This document shows positions 53,152 to 63,813 of a stretch of 64,000 nucleotides of DNA, one piece after another. Origin of the DNA: Centropus unirufus (taxonomy: Eukaryota > Chordata > Aves > Cuculiformes > Centropidae); NCBI GenBank assembly GCA_013397695.1, contig VYZI01000106.1, positions 2,466,792-2,530,791 on the forward strand, in the 5' to 3' direction. Below the pieces are notes generated by a model. That model was not told the origin of the DNA, ran no database searches, and saw only the letters and a program-made list of their open reading frames with translations. The stretch's first letter is position 1. Every line of letters starts with the position of its first letter. The position numbers were made by a program, and so were the translations under genes.

Positions 53152-54053
53152 CTGCTTGGAGTGAACCACACAGGCTCCTTGCCTGAACAAACATCACCAG
53201 CCCCAAACATGATCTTAGCCCTGTGACACAGCCAGGAACTGCTTTCAGTGTTAACTGACGTGACGGCTCGGGACGAAGCCCTGCCTGGCTTCTCCCTGAT
53301 CCTCCACTCAGGCTGCCTGGTGAAGCAGCAGCACTAGGTGAGGCCTCAGCTTTCCTCTGGTCTTTTTTCCATTCCCTATTTCTGCTCTTACCATCACAAA
53401 GCCACCTTCTGAACGGAAGGAGCACACTCATTCCTATGAAATGACTGCAGTGCGTGGAAACTTTGCAAGTAACCCAAGTGGGTGACCACAGGCATTATTT
53501 AGGGAGAACGCAGGGTGTTTGGGGAGGGAGGAGAAGGGGAGCTGGAACTCATTTTGTCATTTTGCAGCTGCTCCATCCCTGAGCTTAGAGGCTGAACAGC
53601 TGGAGCAGCACACGGAAGGAGACAGGTTCCTGAGATCCCCTTTCTTCAAAGTGAGGTTGGTCTCTCACAGACGAACGCTTGGCAGGTCCTGTCTGAGGAC
53701 TGAACACCCCCAGCTGACACGGCAGCCACTGCCAGAGCTTACAGACTTCTGTTAGCAGAAGAACCTACAAATTTTACCCAGCTTCTTTCCCCCTGTACCT
53801 GGCAGTTCATATTCCACATCCTGGGGAAAACACGCGTTGTTTTTCTGGCGAGGATTACTCAGGTCTATCTGGTACAGCTGAAATGTGAACAGATGTGTAT
53901 TTTTGTACTTAAAATCACTCAACATTCCCTAAAGAAACCACGAAAGGTGACCCATGAACCCTGCGTGCTCCACCAGCTTGATCTTCCTAATAACTTCTAC
54001 ATAGGATCAGGACCATTACACAGGGAAGGTGTAGGACAGCCGAGTACTCAATG
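53152..54053. other. Non-coding spacer
   Basis: 0.9 kb with no recognised gene, RNA or repeat, between two same-strand CR1 copies. Confidence 0.65.
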
Positions 54054-54507
54054 AAGTTGAGGTCCTGGAGTATGTCCAGAGGAGAGCAGTGAAGCTGCTA
54101 AAGGGTCTGGAAAACAAATCCTATGAGGAGCAGTGGAAGGAACTCAGGTTTTTTTGCCTGGAGAAGAGGAGGCTGAGGGGAGACTTTATCCCTGCCTACA
54201 ACTGCCTGAAAGGAGGTTGTGGAGAGGTGGGTGCTGGTCTCTTCTCCCAAGTGGGAGGTGATAGGACATGGGGGAATGGCCTCAGGTTGCACTAGGGCAG
54301 GTTCAGATTGGACATTAGGAAACAATTTTTCACCAAAGGGGTCATCAGGCCCTGGTAGAGGCTGCCTAGGGAGGTGGTGAAGTCCCTATCCCTGGAGGTG
54401 TTTAAAAGACAGGTGGATGAAGTGCTTAGGGATATGGTTTAGTGGTGGACAGGTATGGTTGGGCTTGATGATCTCAAAGGTCTTTTCCAGCCTGGTGAGT
54501 CTATGAG
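54054..54507 (+). mobile_element. CR1 LINE fragment (ORF2 C-terminus plus 3' UTR)
   Basis: GTTGAGGTCCTGGAGTATGT begins the copy and GGTTGGGCTTGATGATCTCA, then TCTTTTCCAGCCTGGTGAG, ends it. The frame reads KLLKGLENKSYEEQWKEL up to GNGLRLH, where a TAG replaces the usual Gln. The copy is 5'-truncated and inactive. Confidence 0.95.
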
Positions 54508-54703
54508 ATCTGTGTCAGTGCTTCATACTCAGTTACCTGATTAATCAAGACCTGAAATGTCAACACTGTGAATCTACATCCCCGAAAATTTAAAAAAACA
54601 TTTGTGTTGTATCCCTAGATCTCCTATTGGCTGCCCTGGTTGCTTTACCTCACCGTTGGCTCCTCAGCCTTCCACTTCAAAATGGGGAATCTCTTCCTTT
54701 ATA

Positions 54704-55064
54704 AATCATAGAACAATTTGGTTGGAGAAGACCTTTGAGTCAAGACCATCAAGTCCAACTGTACCCATCTGCTACTAAACCAAATCCCTAAGCCCCTCAC
54801 CTACCCATCTTTTCAACACCTCCAGGGATGGGGACTCCACCACCTCCCTGGGCAGCCTCTGCCAGTGCCTGATGACCCTTGTGGTGAAGAATTTATTCCT
54901 AATGTCCAATCTGAACCTGCCCTCAAATTGAGCTTGAGGCCATTCCCCCTTGTCCTATCTCCTGTCCCTTGGGAGAAGAGACCAGCACCCACCTCTCCAC
55001 AACCTCCTTTCAGGCTGCTGTAGGCACTGATAAGGTCTCCCCTCAGCCTCCTCTTTTCCAGGCT
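54704..55064 (-). mobile_element. CR1 LINE fragment (3' part)
   Basis: On + it shows AATCATAGAACAATTTGG, AAGTCCAACTGTACCCATC, GGGATGGGGACTCCACCACC and GGTCTCCCCTCAGCCTCCTC. It is complementary to the copy at 54,054-54,507 across most of its length, with a spacer of only 196 bp. Confidence 0.95.
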
Positions 55065-56645
55065 ATCCCAGGGACCCCAGGTCCTTCATCTGCTCCTTGT
55101 AAGTTCATTAAAATCATCCTTATAAATCATTTCACTTGTATCTCTGTTAGCAGTCTGCACAGGCTCCGTGCCTCATCTCTGACTTTAAGGGCCAGTGGCA
55201 CCACCCAGCCTGGGTCTGTGACAGCGTTCTCCTCTCTGAAAACACATCCCCTCGCTCCCTACTGTGAATGGTTTCTGGCTCATGCCTGGGCATTGCCTGC
55301 ATGGAACAAAGCCATCCCGAGAGGGATGCTGTCGGCATGAAGTCACATCGCAGTGACCACTTCTGCCCTGTTTGGTTCATTATCTCTGTTAGCACAGTTA
55401 CTTCCCCCCGCCTCTCCCCGCAAAAAAAAGGAAATTATTTTTGTATTAAAGAGAAGAAGGTTATGAAAATTATTTCTTCAAATTCAGACTTGCAGGCAAA
55501 CGTGCAACAGGAGAGTGTGGAGTGCTGGGGGGAGGCCATAAATGGGTCCTTCCAAAAACATACCTCAGCACAATACGTGTTTTAGAAGGTTCTAGTCCAC
55601 GATTTTGGGAACAACTAAAAAAAACCCCAAAGTAACCACGCCTGGTAGCCTGACTCTTACTTACTGGGAATGATAAAATGAACTCTGGAGGCAATGTTGT
55701 GTTCTTAAAGAGTCATTGTCAAGTTAAAGGCAACAGAAAACAGGCTTGCTTCTCAAACTTACCTGTCTCCTGGTGTTGTTAAGTCACACAAACTGCAAAA
55801 CAGACGCTATTAGCAGGGTTTTTTTTCTCTTTTGCCTGGTGTGCTGGCAATCTTCCTGGCTATTTTGGTGGATCTGCCACACGGCAACAGGAAGGAGAAA
55901 GCGTTTCTGAAAGTGTGATTGTAAAACCACAAAATACTGGTTTGCGAACGTGGCTGCTTGTCCCTGAAGCTGTCCTTCTTTCAAACCAAAAGTAACCTCA
56001 CAAACATGCTTTAAACTCTCTGCATTCCCCACCCTTGCCAGTCACTGGTTCCTCAGCCATGGACAACCTTAAAATCAGCCTTTAAGAACCTCTGTCCCCG
56101 CTGGAGGGGCTGTGCTACTCTGTAAATAAAGAGGTTATGCCCTTCTCCACATCCAGAATTCTTAAACTATTTCCTCATCTTTTTCTTTTTTCCCTAAGAC
56201 AAACAGAACAAAGGAAACTTCTGGCCCTCCAGCTTTGCCAGTGCCAGCTCCCCCATCTGCTGGGGCGTTATTGATCTCCGGTGGGGCGAGCCAGCCTCTG
56301 GCAGGACCCAGCTGCCCTGTTCTCACTCTGCCCTCCAGCAAAAGTCTCCACTGGCAAATCAATAATGTATCCTGGAGCCTCCTTTTCCCTGGGGAACCCA
56401 CGCTGCCTCCCTGCGCCTGCACACCTGGCTGAGGCTGCCCAGCTCTCAGCTCCTGGGCTGCTTTCAGTAGGAAGAATACAGCAGCCTGCATCCAGCTTGG
56501 AGCGGGAGAAGGTCTACGCTGGACTGGGATGCCCCAGCAGCAGGCATGACTCTGAAGGCCCCATCCAGCTCGTTGATGCTCTTCAGGCACTGGGACAAGG
56601 CTTGCAGCCTGCAGCACCCTCCCAAGTCACAGACAGCTGAGGATC
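55065..56645. other. Non-coding spacer
   Basis: 1.6 kb with no recognised gene or repeat. The section 56,200-56,640 is GC-richer and carries long chance frames on both strands (up to 151 codons on -). Confidence 0.6.
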
Positions 56646-56868
56646 CAGGCCTGGATCAGAAACAGCGCGGCCAGCAGGTCCAGGGAGGTGATCCTGCCCC
56701 TGGACTTGGCCCTGGTGAGGCCGCACCTCAAATCCTGTGTTCAGTTCTGGGCCCCTCACTGCAAGAAGGACATTGAGGTCCTGGAGTGCGTCCAGAGAAG
56801 GGCAACGAAGCTGGTGAAGGGGCTGGAGAACAAATCTTATGCGGAGTGGCTGAGGGAGCTGGGGTTGT
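56646..56868 (+). mobile_element. CR1 LINE internal fragment lacking its 3' end
   Basis: CCTGGATCAGAAACAGCGCG through GAGGGAGCTGGGGTTG matches the CR1 ORF2 interior, with frame SREVILPLDLALVRPHLKSC and VQRRATKLVKGLENKSYAEW. It stops about 400 bp short of a CR1 3' end and has no octamer repeat. Both ends are missing. Confidence 0.93.
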
Positions 56869-58022
56869 AGCTGTGACAGTGCAATGGAGCACATGCCCGC
56901 AGCGGCCAGTGTCCTGGAATTTAAGTTGCTGCACAGCATTGTGTGGCACCTCTGTCAGGCAGGCAAAGACAAGTCTGCAGTTCTGCTCTACCTTGCTCCC
57001 AAGACCACCTCAGCTCCCTTGGATCTCCCTTACGCTACTCAATAAAAACGTTCCAGTTTCTGCAAAACCTAAATAGAAGCCACCCAGATAACATCCCTCA
57101 TTCCCATCTACCACTCATGCCCCGAGCACAATCCGCCTCACGCACCGAGGGAGACAAGCATCCTGTGGAAAAACTCGACCATGCCGCTGAAACTTGCAAC
57201 GTGATGAAGATTTGCAGGAGGAGGATAATTTAAGAACGAGTCGTGCAGCGCCAGTTTACAGGTTGTACTGAAAGCAAAGAGAGGACACACATCCCATCAC
57301 CTGAATTCGTGTCTGTCACGGCATGATCATTGGTGGGTTTAAGGAACGCTGTAACTCCACAGCGTGCCCTTCTGGCGTTCGAGCTGGAAGATTAACCTCT
57401 GCCAGGGGCAAACTTTTATACAGATGAGCAGTGCAGGGACTTGATGGTTCCTCACTGTTATGTGTTGACAGCAGAGGAATAACAAATGATGGCTACAGCT
57501 CCGTTTCCAGCCCACCTAGGGACACCCCAATCTCTCCACCCTGCAGCAGGGACCAGCCCCTCCACCCATTCTGCTTTCTTGCCCTGGCTTTGGGCAGCAT
57601 TAGAAGAGGGTGGCACAAAGGATGAGGAGAGCACTGGGACCACCTCAGCAGCACGGTGGGTCAGCACCCTTGATACTGAAAATAGCGGCAAATAATCTCC
57701 AGGGCTCGTTTTGGAGTTTTAGAAAGCAAGCATCCTTCATCAGGCCCGGGCAGCACGTGGGACCCAACTCCATCAATCATGTCCAAGGCAAGAACTGGGT
57801 ATAGAATATATTTCTCACTTACACGCATATGGTTAAATTTCCTCAGGAATTTTGGGCATATTCTTTCCCCGGTCTAATTATAATGTTATAACGGGCAAAA
57901 CTCTTGCTAATTTGGAGCTGGTTCCAGCTCTCTGCTTGATCTTGCCTTTAGGAAATGCTGTAAACCAAGGGGATTGCAGGAGAGACGTCACCTCAGCACA
58001 GGTCATACCTCACTCCAGTGAC
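56869..58022. other. Non-coding spacer
   Basis: 1.15 kb between the internal CR1 fragment and the 16-bp tandem array. I see no gene, RNA or repeat family. Confidence 0.65.
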
Positions 58023-58086
58023 GTTATCATTTCCAGACATTATCATTTCCAGATGTTATCATTTCCAGACGTTATCATTTTCAAAG
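58023..58086 (+). repeat. 16-bp tandem array with four GATA-type sites
   Basis: There are four consecutive units of GTTATCATTTCCAGAC (copies at 58,023, 58,039, 58,055 and 58,071). The second has two base differences and the last is diverged at its 3' end. Each unit contains TTATCA (TGATAA on the other strand, a GATA-factor core), and all but the last keep TTTCC (GGAA, an ETS/STAT half-site). It lies about 180 bp upstream of the CpG island. Confidence 0.9.
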
Positions 58087-58264
58087 AGTGAACAGTGTCT
58101 GGGGGAAAAAAAACCCCAAATGTCTAAAAGAGAAGCTGCTCTCAGAGAAAGGAAATGAGCCATCAGAGGGACATTCTCCCTGACTTTCAACAAAACCCAA
58201 CTGCTTAGAGGCAACTTAATTCTGTTTTAGGTTAAAATCAAAATATTGCACTTCTTGTAACAGT

Positions 58265-58950
58265 AACCACTTCTTGCATCACCCCGCGGGGCAATGGGAT
58301 TTCTCCCACTTGGGAGAGGGGAATGGGGGCTGCTGAAGCCCCCCTGCTCTTGTTCTCCCAGGCAAACCTCAGGTTCCTCCCTCCAGCCCATTGTGTTTTT
58401 CCCTCTTTGGCTCGCCCGAATCCCTGTTTTACCCACGCCCCCCTTACCTCCCGCCTTCCTTCCCGCCTTCCTTCCCTCCTTCCCGCCTGCCTTCCCGCCT
58501 TCCCCCGCGCTCCCCTTCCCGCCCCGCAGGCGCTGCCTTCTCTCCGCGCCTAATCCCACCGCCAGGACAATTCCCCCCATTCCAGCCGGGAAAAGCGCCC
58601 CTCCCGCTGTCGCTTCCCGACGCTATTTACAACAAATAAACAGAACCAACACCCTTAGGGTCCAGCCCAAGGCATTCTGTGATAACAAGCGGTGCGCAGG
58701 CTGCATTGGGAGGATGATTTTTATTTTGGGGTATTTTTCCCTCCCCAAGCGCCATCGGTTTTCCCGCAGGCGCCCAGGGATCCGGCTCTGCGGGGGATGG
58801 CGTTTCCATGGCGGCAGCGGCGCCCTCCTTCCCGCGGGGCGAGAGGGCGGGAAGGACGGGATGGGACAGCCCTGGCAGCCCCTGGAGGCCTCCCTGAGGA
58901 GCCGGCTGGGAAAACGTGTGGGAAGGGGAGAAGCGGTGGGGGGAAATCTG
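58265..58950. promoter_or_regulatory. CpG island with CCTTCCCG polypyrimidine tract
   Basis: This is a GC-rich block with dense CpG, strongest at 58,440-58,620 and 58,740-58,870. It includes an imperfect CCTTCCCGC pyrimidine tract (58,441-58,510) able in principle to form triplex or, on the purine strand, G-rich structures. There is no TATA box. It is the best promoter candidate in the second half of the window. Direction is unknown; the candidate gene at 59,273-59,790 lies just downstream on +. Confidence 0.6.
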
Positions 58951-59272
58951 GTTTTTGTGCAGCCCAGAGCATCTCCTGTTTTTCCACGTGCGAGCTCTGG
59001 GAAAGCCCGGGAGAGGGGAACACCTCAGGGCTCAGTGCCCAAGCCAGCAGTTTGCCTGGGTAAGGAATGACAGCTTGCTTTTTCCGAGAGGAGGCTGGAA
59101 ATCTCCTGGTTTTCCCCAGATTTCCACATCCCTGTGGGAAACACGCTGGTGGCTTCCCGGGACCCACTGTGCAGTCGGGAACCAGAACTGGAATAAGCCT
59201 GTGCCACCTCGGGGTCTTAGGTGCTTTTGGGAATGCTGGTTTCCAGGACAGGTCTTTTCCAAGTGTAGACCA

Positions 59273-59790
59273 ATGCCACACTCCACATCCATGAAGTTTT
59301 TACTGAAATATGTTTATTTCAGAGAAAACTCTGTGATTGACGTCACTTTGAGGGTCCCACCGCTGGGCAGTGGAGTCAAATTGTCTGAAAGTAAAAATCA
59401 TTATTCAAGGCTACCTCTGGCTTTTAGACATCAGCAACTCTTCACTCACAAGTAAGACCAGAAGCTCATTTGATTTTGTTCACCATTTTGGTACCGGAAT
59501 CTTCCATGAAAATAGAGAACAAATGTTCTTAGAAACACCACGGTTCTTGAAATTATATATGACTTTAAAATAATCATTAAACATAGGCATCGACAGTGTA
59601 TTGATAGCAAGTACATAACTGCCTACGTTATGCCATTTCTTATTTCAGGACACTTAAATCCATTGCTTCCAAAAGGATTCGCTCGTCCAACCTGGCAGCC
59701 GTTTTCAAGAAAGCGGTGAAGAAGAGAAAGACATCCTACACGTTCCCTGCAAAGTTTGTTTCAAAAACAACTTCAGGAATCCGGGGATAG
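59273..59790 (+). CDS. Candidate unrecognised two-exon gene, basic C-terminus
   Basis: I do not recognise this protein. The first segment runs from ATG at 59,273 (alternative ATG 59,291) to 59,451, where ACAA|GTAAGA is a good donor. After a 197-bp intron, TTTCTTATTTCAG at 59,648 is a good acceptor. The frame continues in phase (AA+G gives Lys) for 46 codons to TAG at 59,788-59,790. The product would be 106 residues from 59,273. The open frame itself reaches back to about 58,916 without an ATG. The second exon encodes a strongly basic tail (KKAVKKRK, SKRIRSS). ATTAAA at 59,917 could be the polyA signal. It could equally be a lncRNA or chance: one in three random joins keeps frame, and no homology is known. 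Confidence 0.2.
59649..59790 (+). CDS. Candidate terminal exon of the unrecognised gene
   Basis: The acceptor TATGCCATTTCTTATTTCAG precedes an open segment reading TLKSIASKRIRSSN, then LAAVFKKAVKKRK, then TSYTFPAKFVSK, ending in TAG. It is rich in Lys/Arg and resembles a nuclear or nucleic-acid-binding tail only in charge. No family is recognised. Confidence 0.22.
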
Positions 59791-59916
59791 GCAATGCTTT
59801 GCCACAGCCAAACTGTGTGCACATATTGCTCCTTGCTGGAGCCCACCTGGCTTTGTAATCGTACAAACTTGTTTGATATTTTGCTTCTTATATTGCTGCT
59901 AAGAACTCTCACCCAA

Positions 59917-59922
59917 ATTAAA
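59917..59922 (+). terminator. Possible ATTAAA polyadenylation signal
   Basis: ATTAAA, the commonest variant hexamer, lies 127 bases after the stop of the candidate exon. The sequence GTTCCAGTTTCTTTCC follows, then GAGCACGTGTG. It is weak support for a transcript end here. Confidence 0.2.
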
Positions 59923-62900
59923 TTGTTCCAGTTTCTTTCCGAGCACGTGTGACAATTAGAAGGCCCTTAAGGTTCCATTTATGGACTATTAATTATATTA
60001 TTATTATTAATGTAATACCCTTCTGTGCTAAGTACTTGTGACTCCATGTGCTTAAGGAGCTTACTGGATGGATTCCAAAGCAAGGATGTTGCAGAGCAGG
60101 AGAGGAAAGAAAAAAGCCTGCTGCTTCTTAGAGGAAGAGTGTTATGTAGGGCTTCTGGAAAAAAGTTGTTGTATTTAAGGACACAGAAGGTGGAAAGCAT
60201 AAGGAGAAGGCACAGAAGGTGAGTTTCAAGTGTGTGCAAAGTCAAGTCAGCGGGAATGAGAAGCTAAATTCACAATGGGATTTAAAAGCTGTTAGCAGTT
60301 CTTTTGAAGCATCTTAGCTTTTAACTACTCTCACAGCTAATAGCATGGACAGGTTTGAAATAAGAGACGTGTTCCCGCCTGAAATGCCTAGCGTCAGCAA
60401 ACTGAGCAGGGATCTCTCCGAAAGAGCTGTAGGAAATGCTGGGGAGAGAGCCACAAGTTAACCCGGAGGGACTTAGGCTCAGATTCTTAAAGGTTATTAG
60501 GTACCTTTAAATACAAGTTAGACTTCTAAAGCTTTGAGGCTCAGGGTCTTACTTAACTAAGTCTGGACCGAAGGAAGTCTCTTTAAGCGATTCACAACCG
60601 TGAACGCTTTCCTGGATGTGGATCCTGTTTCGTCTTTCAGAAACTGAACAGGGCATACTTTTATTATCATGACAATTAGGCTGCCATGGTGAGGACTCTA
60701 ATATAGTCTCCAGGAAAACAAGGGATAAAAATGTGGGTTGGATGGGAAATGTTATAATCATTGGTCCCTTGTGGGGAAAAAAAAAACAACTTAAAACCTT
60801 GCTTTTAGTCAGCACTGAGGTTTTCCTATTATAAGAAAGCCAGTAAAAGTAAAGAGAGAAAGGCCTAATTTGTTGTCCGATTGAGCAGAATCTCAAAGTT
60901 CTCGAAGTTCCTTTATTTTAGTGGTCATCACTCATTTCACAGCTGTACTCCCATATTCTGGGCATATAGGAAACTTGCCTTTATTCATCTCAGGCATAAA
61001 GAGCCTTGAAATTGCAGTCAGAATAATTTACACTACATGCAGGAATCCTATAGTGTTTTAAATTAATTCCTCAAAATATTCGTACTTTGTTTTGGGCCTC
61101 TGGCACATACTGCATTCCACACATGAGTCTTGAGGGGTTCAAAAGGATTCATAGCATACATTTTCTGAGAGTTACATTATTAGAAATAGTCATATATTTA
61201 CTTCTGTATAATGTTCAGCTTTTAATAAATTCCCTTCTCGCTTTGTTTCTCTGTCTTCTGTTCCTGCTGTCTACTGTCATAAAACTACAGTTTTGCTCTT
61301 GACATTCATTGTTTTGACAGGATTTAGGGTACCATACTCAATATTTATGAACCCTTTCCTGCTATAATGTTATGAGGCAAATAAAGAGGAACTGAATTTA
61401 AAAGCATCAAAGCTCATTTTTTTGTACAGTGTGAGAAATTTGTAGTAATAGAAATGTTTCTGTGATTTAAGATCCTGTGGAAATAGTTTTCTTTCAAGTT
61501 TCCTGAAGCTTTTACAGCCCAGACATTAAGTTTTGCAACATTAACTGACATACCAGCTAGAAATAAAATGTAACAATATTTGTTTCTTTTCAGACGATGA
61601 TGGAGTGAGATTCTGGAAAAACAATTGCGTTTTTGGTATTTCCATGTTTAATAACTCGGAATGGAGCTAACAGAACAGACCACATCCTAAATAATAATAA
61701 TGCATTGAACTAATTCCCTCCCTGTTCAACCAAAAAAATTGTGAAGAGGGAGTCTGAAGCATACTTCTCTCTCTTGCTGAGCTTCCTGTGGAACATCTCC
61801 CAGAGGACTGAGGAGGCCCTTTGCAGCTCCTTTCCTGGTCTCCACCAAGCTATACAGCTCTCATCTTCCTGCCCCTTCTCCCAGCTTCTTTTGCCTTAAA
61901 AGCCTTCGCATCCTTCCAGACCTGAGTAGACGCTAGAGTTGCATTATGCACAAGGGAACGGCCTAAGGGCCCTGGCAATTCCTAAGGATCCCATCCAGGC
62001 CCAGGTTATTGCAGCGGAAGAATTATGAAAGATCACAACTGTTAAACCTTGAGAGCTGTGTAGGACAAACACGCCCACACAGTGGTTGCTGTGCAGGGAG
62101 TGTACAGTGACTCTTGCATCCTGTAGGAGCTGCTGGAATGAACTGAAGGAAATCAAGGGCTGCTAAAACACGTTAGGTTCCTGGGGCATGCTGATTCCCT
62201 AGCATCCAGCCAGGGAAAGAGCTGCCAAGGTGCGTTAAGTCACTTTTGCATCCCTTCCCCCATCTGTGCCTTTGAGAGGTGATGCAGCTCAGCACTGGGT
62301 GTCTCGTTGTCCAAGTGAGCAGATGTGGTATAAATCGGAAGGGTTTTCATAGCAGGAAGTGGTAGGTGGAGATATCCTAAGGGTTGGAGCAAGGCTAAGA
62401 CACAGCTGCCAGGGAAACTCGGGTGGGTGGGAGGAGGAGGCAAGAACATGCCTGGCAAGAGAGAGCCTTTCCAAGGATGAACACAGCTAAGAGAGAGGGA
62501 GATAGGGAGAGTGTAACTGAGCAGCAGTGGCTGGGGTGAGGTTTGTCCAGTGCTCAATTCAAGACCAGAGGTGGAACAGAATTCTCTCCATTGTCATAGA
62601 GAAATGAAACAGAAGATGGGGGAATCTCCTCTCTTACTCCTCCCCACCTTTCCCCTCCCTCTAAGTCGAAGAGGAAACTTCATTGAATGAGGGCACCACT
62701 TTCAAAAAGCCAAAACAACTTCTTCACTCCTCCCAGTATTCCATTCGCAAGGTATATCAATTGTGCTGGTTTTCCCACCAAAAACTCCGAGGGGCTCCAG
62801 TCTCTGCTGGAGCAGAAAAATATTATCCTGAACGGAGACCTAGCCCTCGGCTTAGAGACGGAAAGAGAGTGTCAGATGATATGCATGGATTTTCCAGCTG

Positions 62901-63333
62901 TGTTGCCCTCATTACAGGGTCTAACGCTGTATTTGTTCTTGACGCCAGCTCTAGGGGAACATCACCAGGAGTCCTGCTGACAACTTCCAGGGATCAAGTT
63001 GGTTGGAGTGGAGCCAGCAGCCACTGCTGCCCACAGGATATAGGGAAGGTATGTAGGGTATAGGTTTTCATACTGAGATTCTGATTGGTCCCCAACATCT
63101 CAGGGGGAGGAAAAAACCTTAATCATTAGGTCCTGGTTTTATTGTGGGATCTTGAGGCATTAATTGAGAGGTCTGCCTGCGGCTGTAACAGATCTTAGGA
63201 AGCTGCAAGTAAGAACTTAATACTGGAGAATACAGGGGAAAATCACAATCCCAGACAGAAACTGTAGATTTGGACACAATTATCATTGCAAATTCTTTCC
63301 AGGACCTCACAAGCTGCTGTTGCAAGTAACATC
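59923..63333. other. Non-coding spacer
   Basis: 3.4 kb with no recognised gene or mobile element. Isolated splice-like signals occur: donor AAG|GTGAGT at 60,219-60,220, acceptor TGTTTCTTTTCAG ending at 61,593, and donor AAG|GTATGT at 63,048-63,049. They do not join into a supported coding exon. Confidence 0.6.
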
Positions 63334-63813
63334 TTCCCCTCACTGCAACAAGGATGTTGAGGTCCTGGAGCGTGTCCAGAGAAGGGTAATGAAGCTGGTG
63401 AAAGGGGTGGAGAACAACGGCTATGAGGAGCGGCTGAGGGAGCTGGGGTTGTTCAGCCTGGAGAAAAGGAGGCTGAGGGGAGACCTTATCCCTGCCTACA
63501 ACTGCCTGGAAGGAGGGTATGGAGAGGTGGGTGCTGGTCTCTTCTCCCAAGTGACAGGGGATAGGACAAGGGGGAATGGCCTCAAGCTGTGCCAGGGCAG
63601 GTTCAGATTGGACATTAGGAAAGAATTCTTCACGGAAAGGGTCATCAGGCACTGGCAGAGGCTGCCCAGGGAGGTGGTGGAGTTCCCATCTGTGGAGGTG
63701 TTTAAAAGATGGGTGGATGAGGTGCTTAGGGATTTGCTTTAGTGGTAGACAGGTATGGTTGGATTTGATGATCTCAAAGGTCTTTTCCAATCTCGTGATT
63801 CTATGATTCCATA
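63334..63813 (+). mobile_element. CR1 LINE fragment with uninterrupted ORF2 C-terminus
   Basis: It begins near CTTCCCCTCACTGCAACAAG and ends CTCGTGATTCTATGATTCC, the CR1 octamer terminus. The frame from about 63,350 to the TAG at 63,740-63,742 is unbroken and encodes about 130 residues (DVEVLERVQRRVMKLVKG, LFSLEKRRLRGDLIPAYN, RVIRHWQRLPREVVEF, FKRWVDEVLRDLL). This is the least damaged CR1 in the window, though 5'-truncated and therefore not mobile by itself. Confidence 0.96.

Noticed and set aside
58294..59070. 258-codon frame on + through the CpG island
   Set aside because: The length follows from high GC (few stops). The peptide is proline-rich low complexity from the CCTTCCCG tract, and competing long frames occur on both strands.
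58721..59281. 186-codon frame on - over the same island
   Set aside because: Starts at GTG, has no early ATG, and overlaps other GC-driven frames. No recognisable domain.
62683..63048. Possible exon ending at donor AAG|GTATGT
   Set aside because: No acceptor-bounded coding exon or partner exon could be matched; two different frames are open, which argues for chance.
63119..63790. 223-codon frame on -
   Set aside because: It is the antisense of the CR1 copy at 63,334-63,813 plus flank, not an independent gene.
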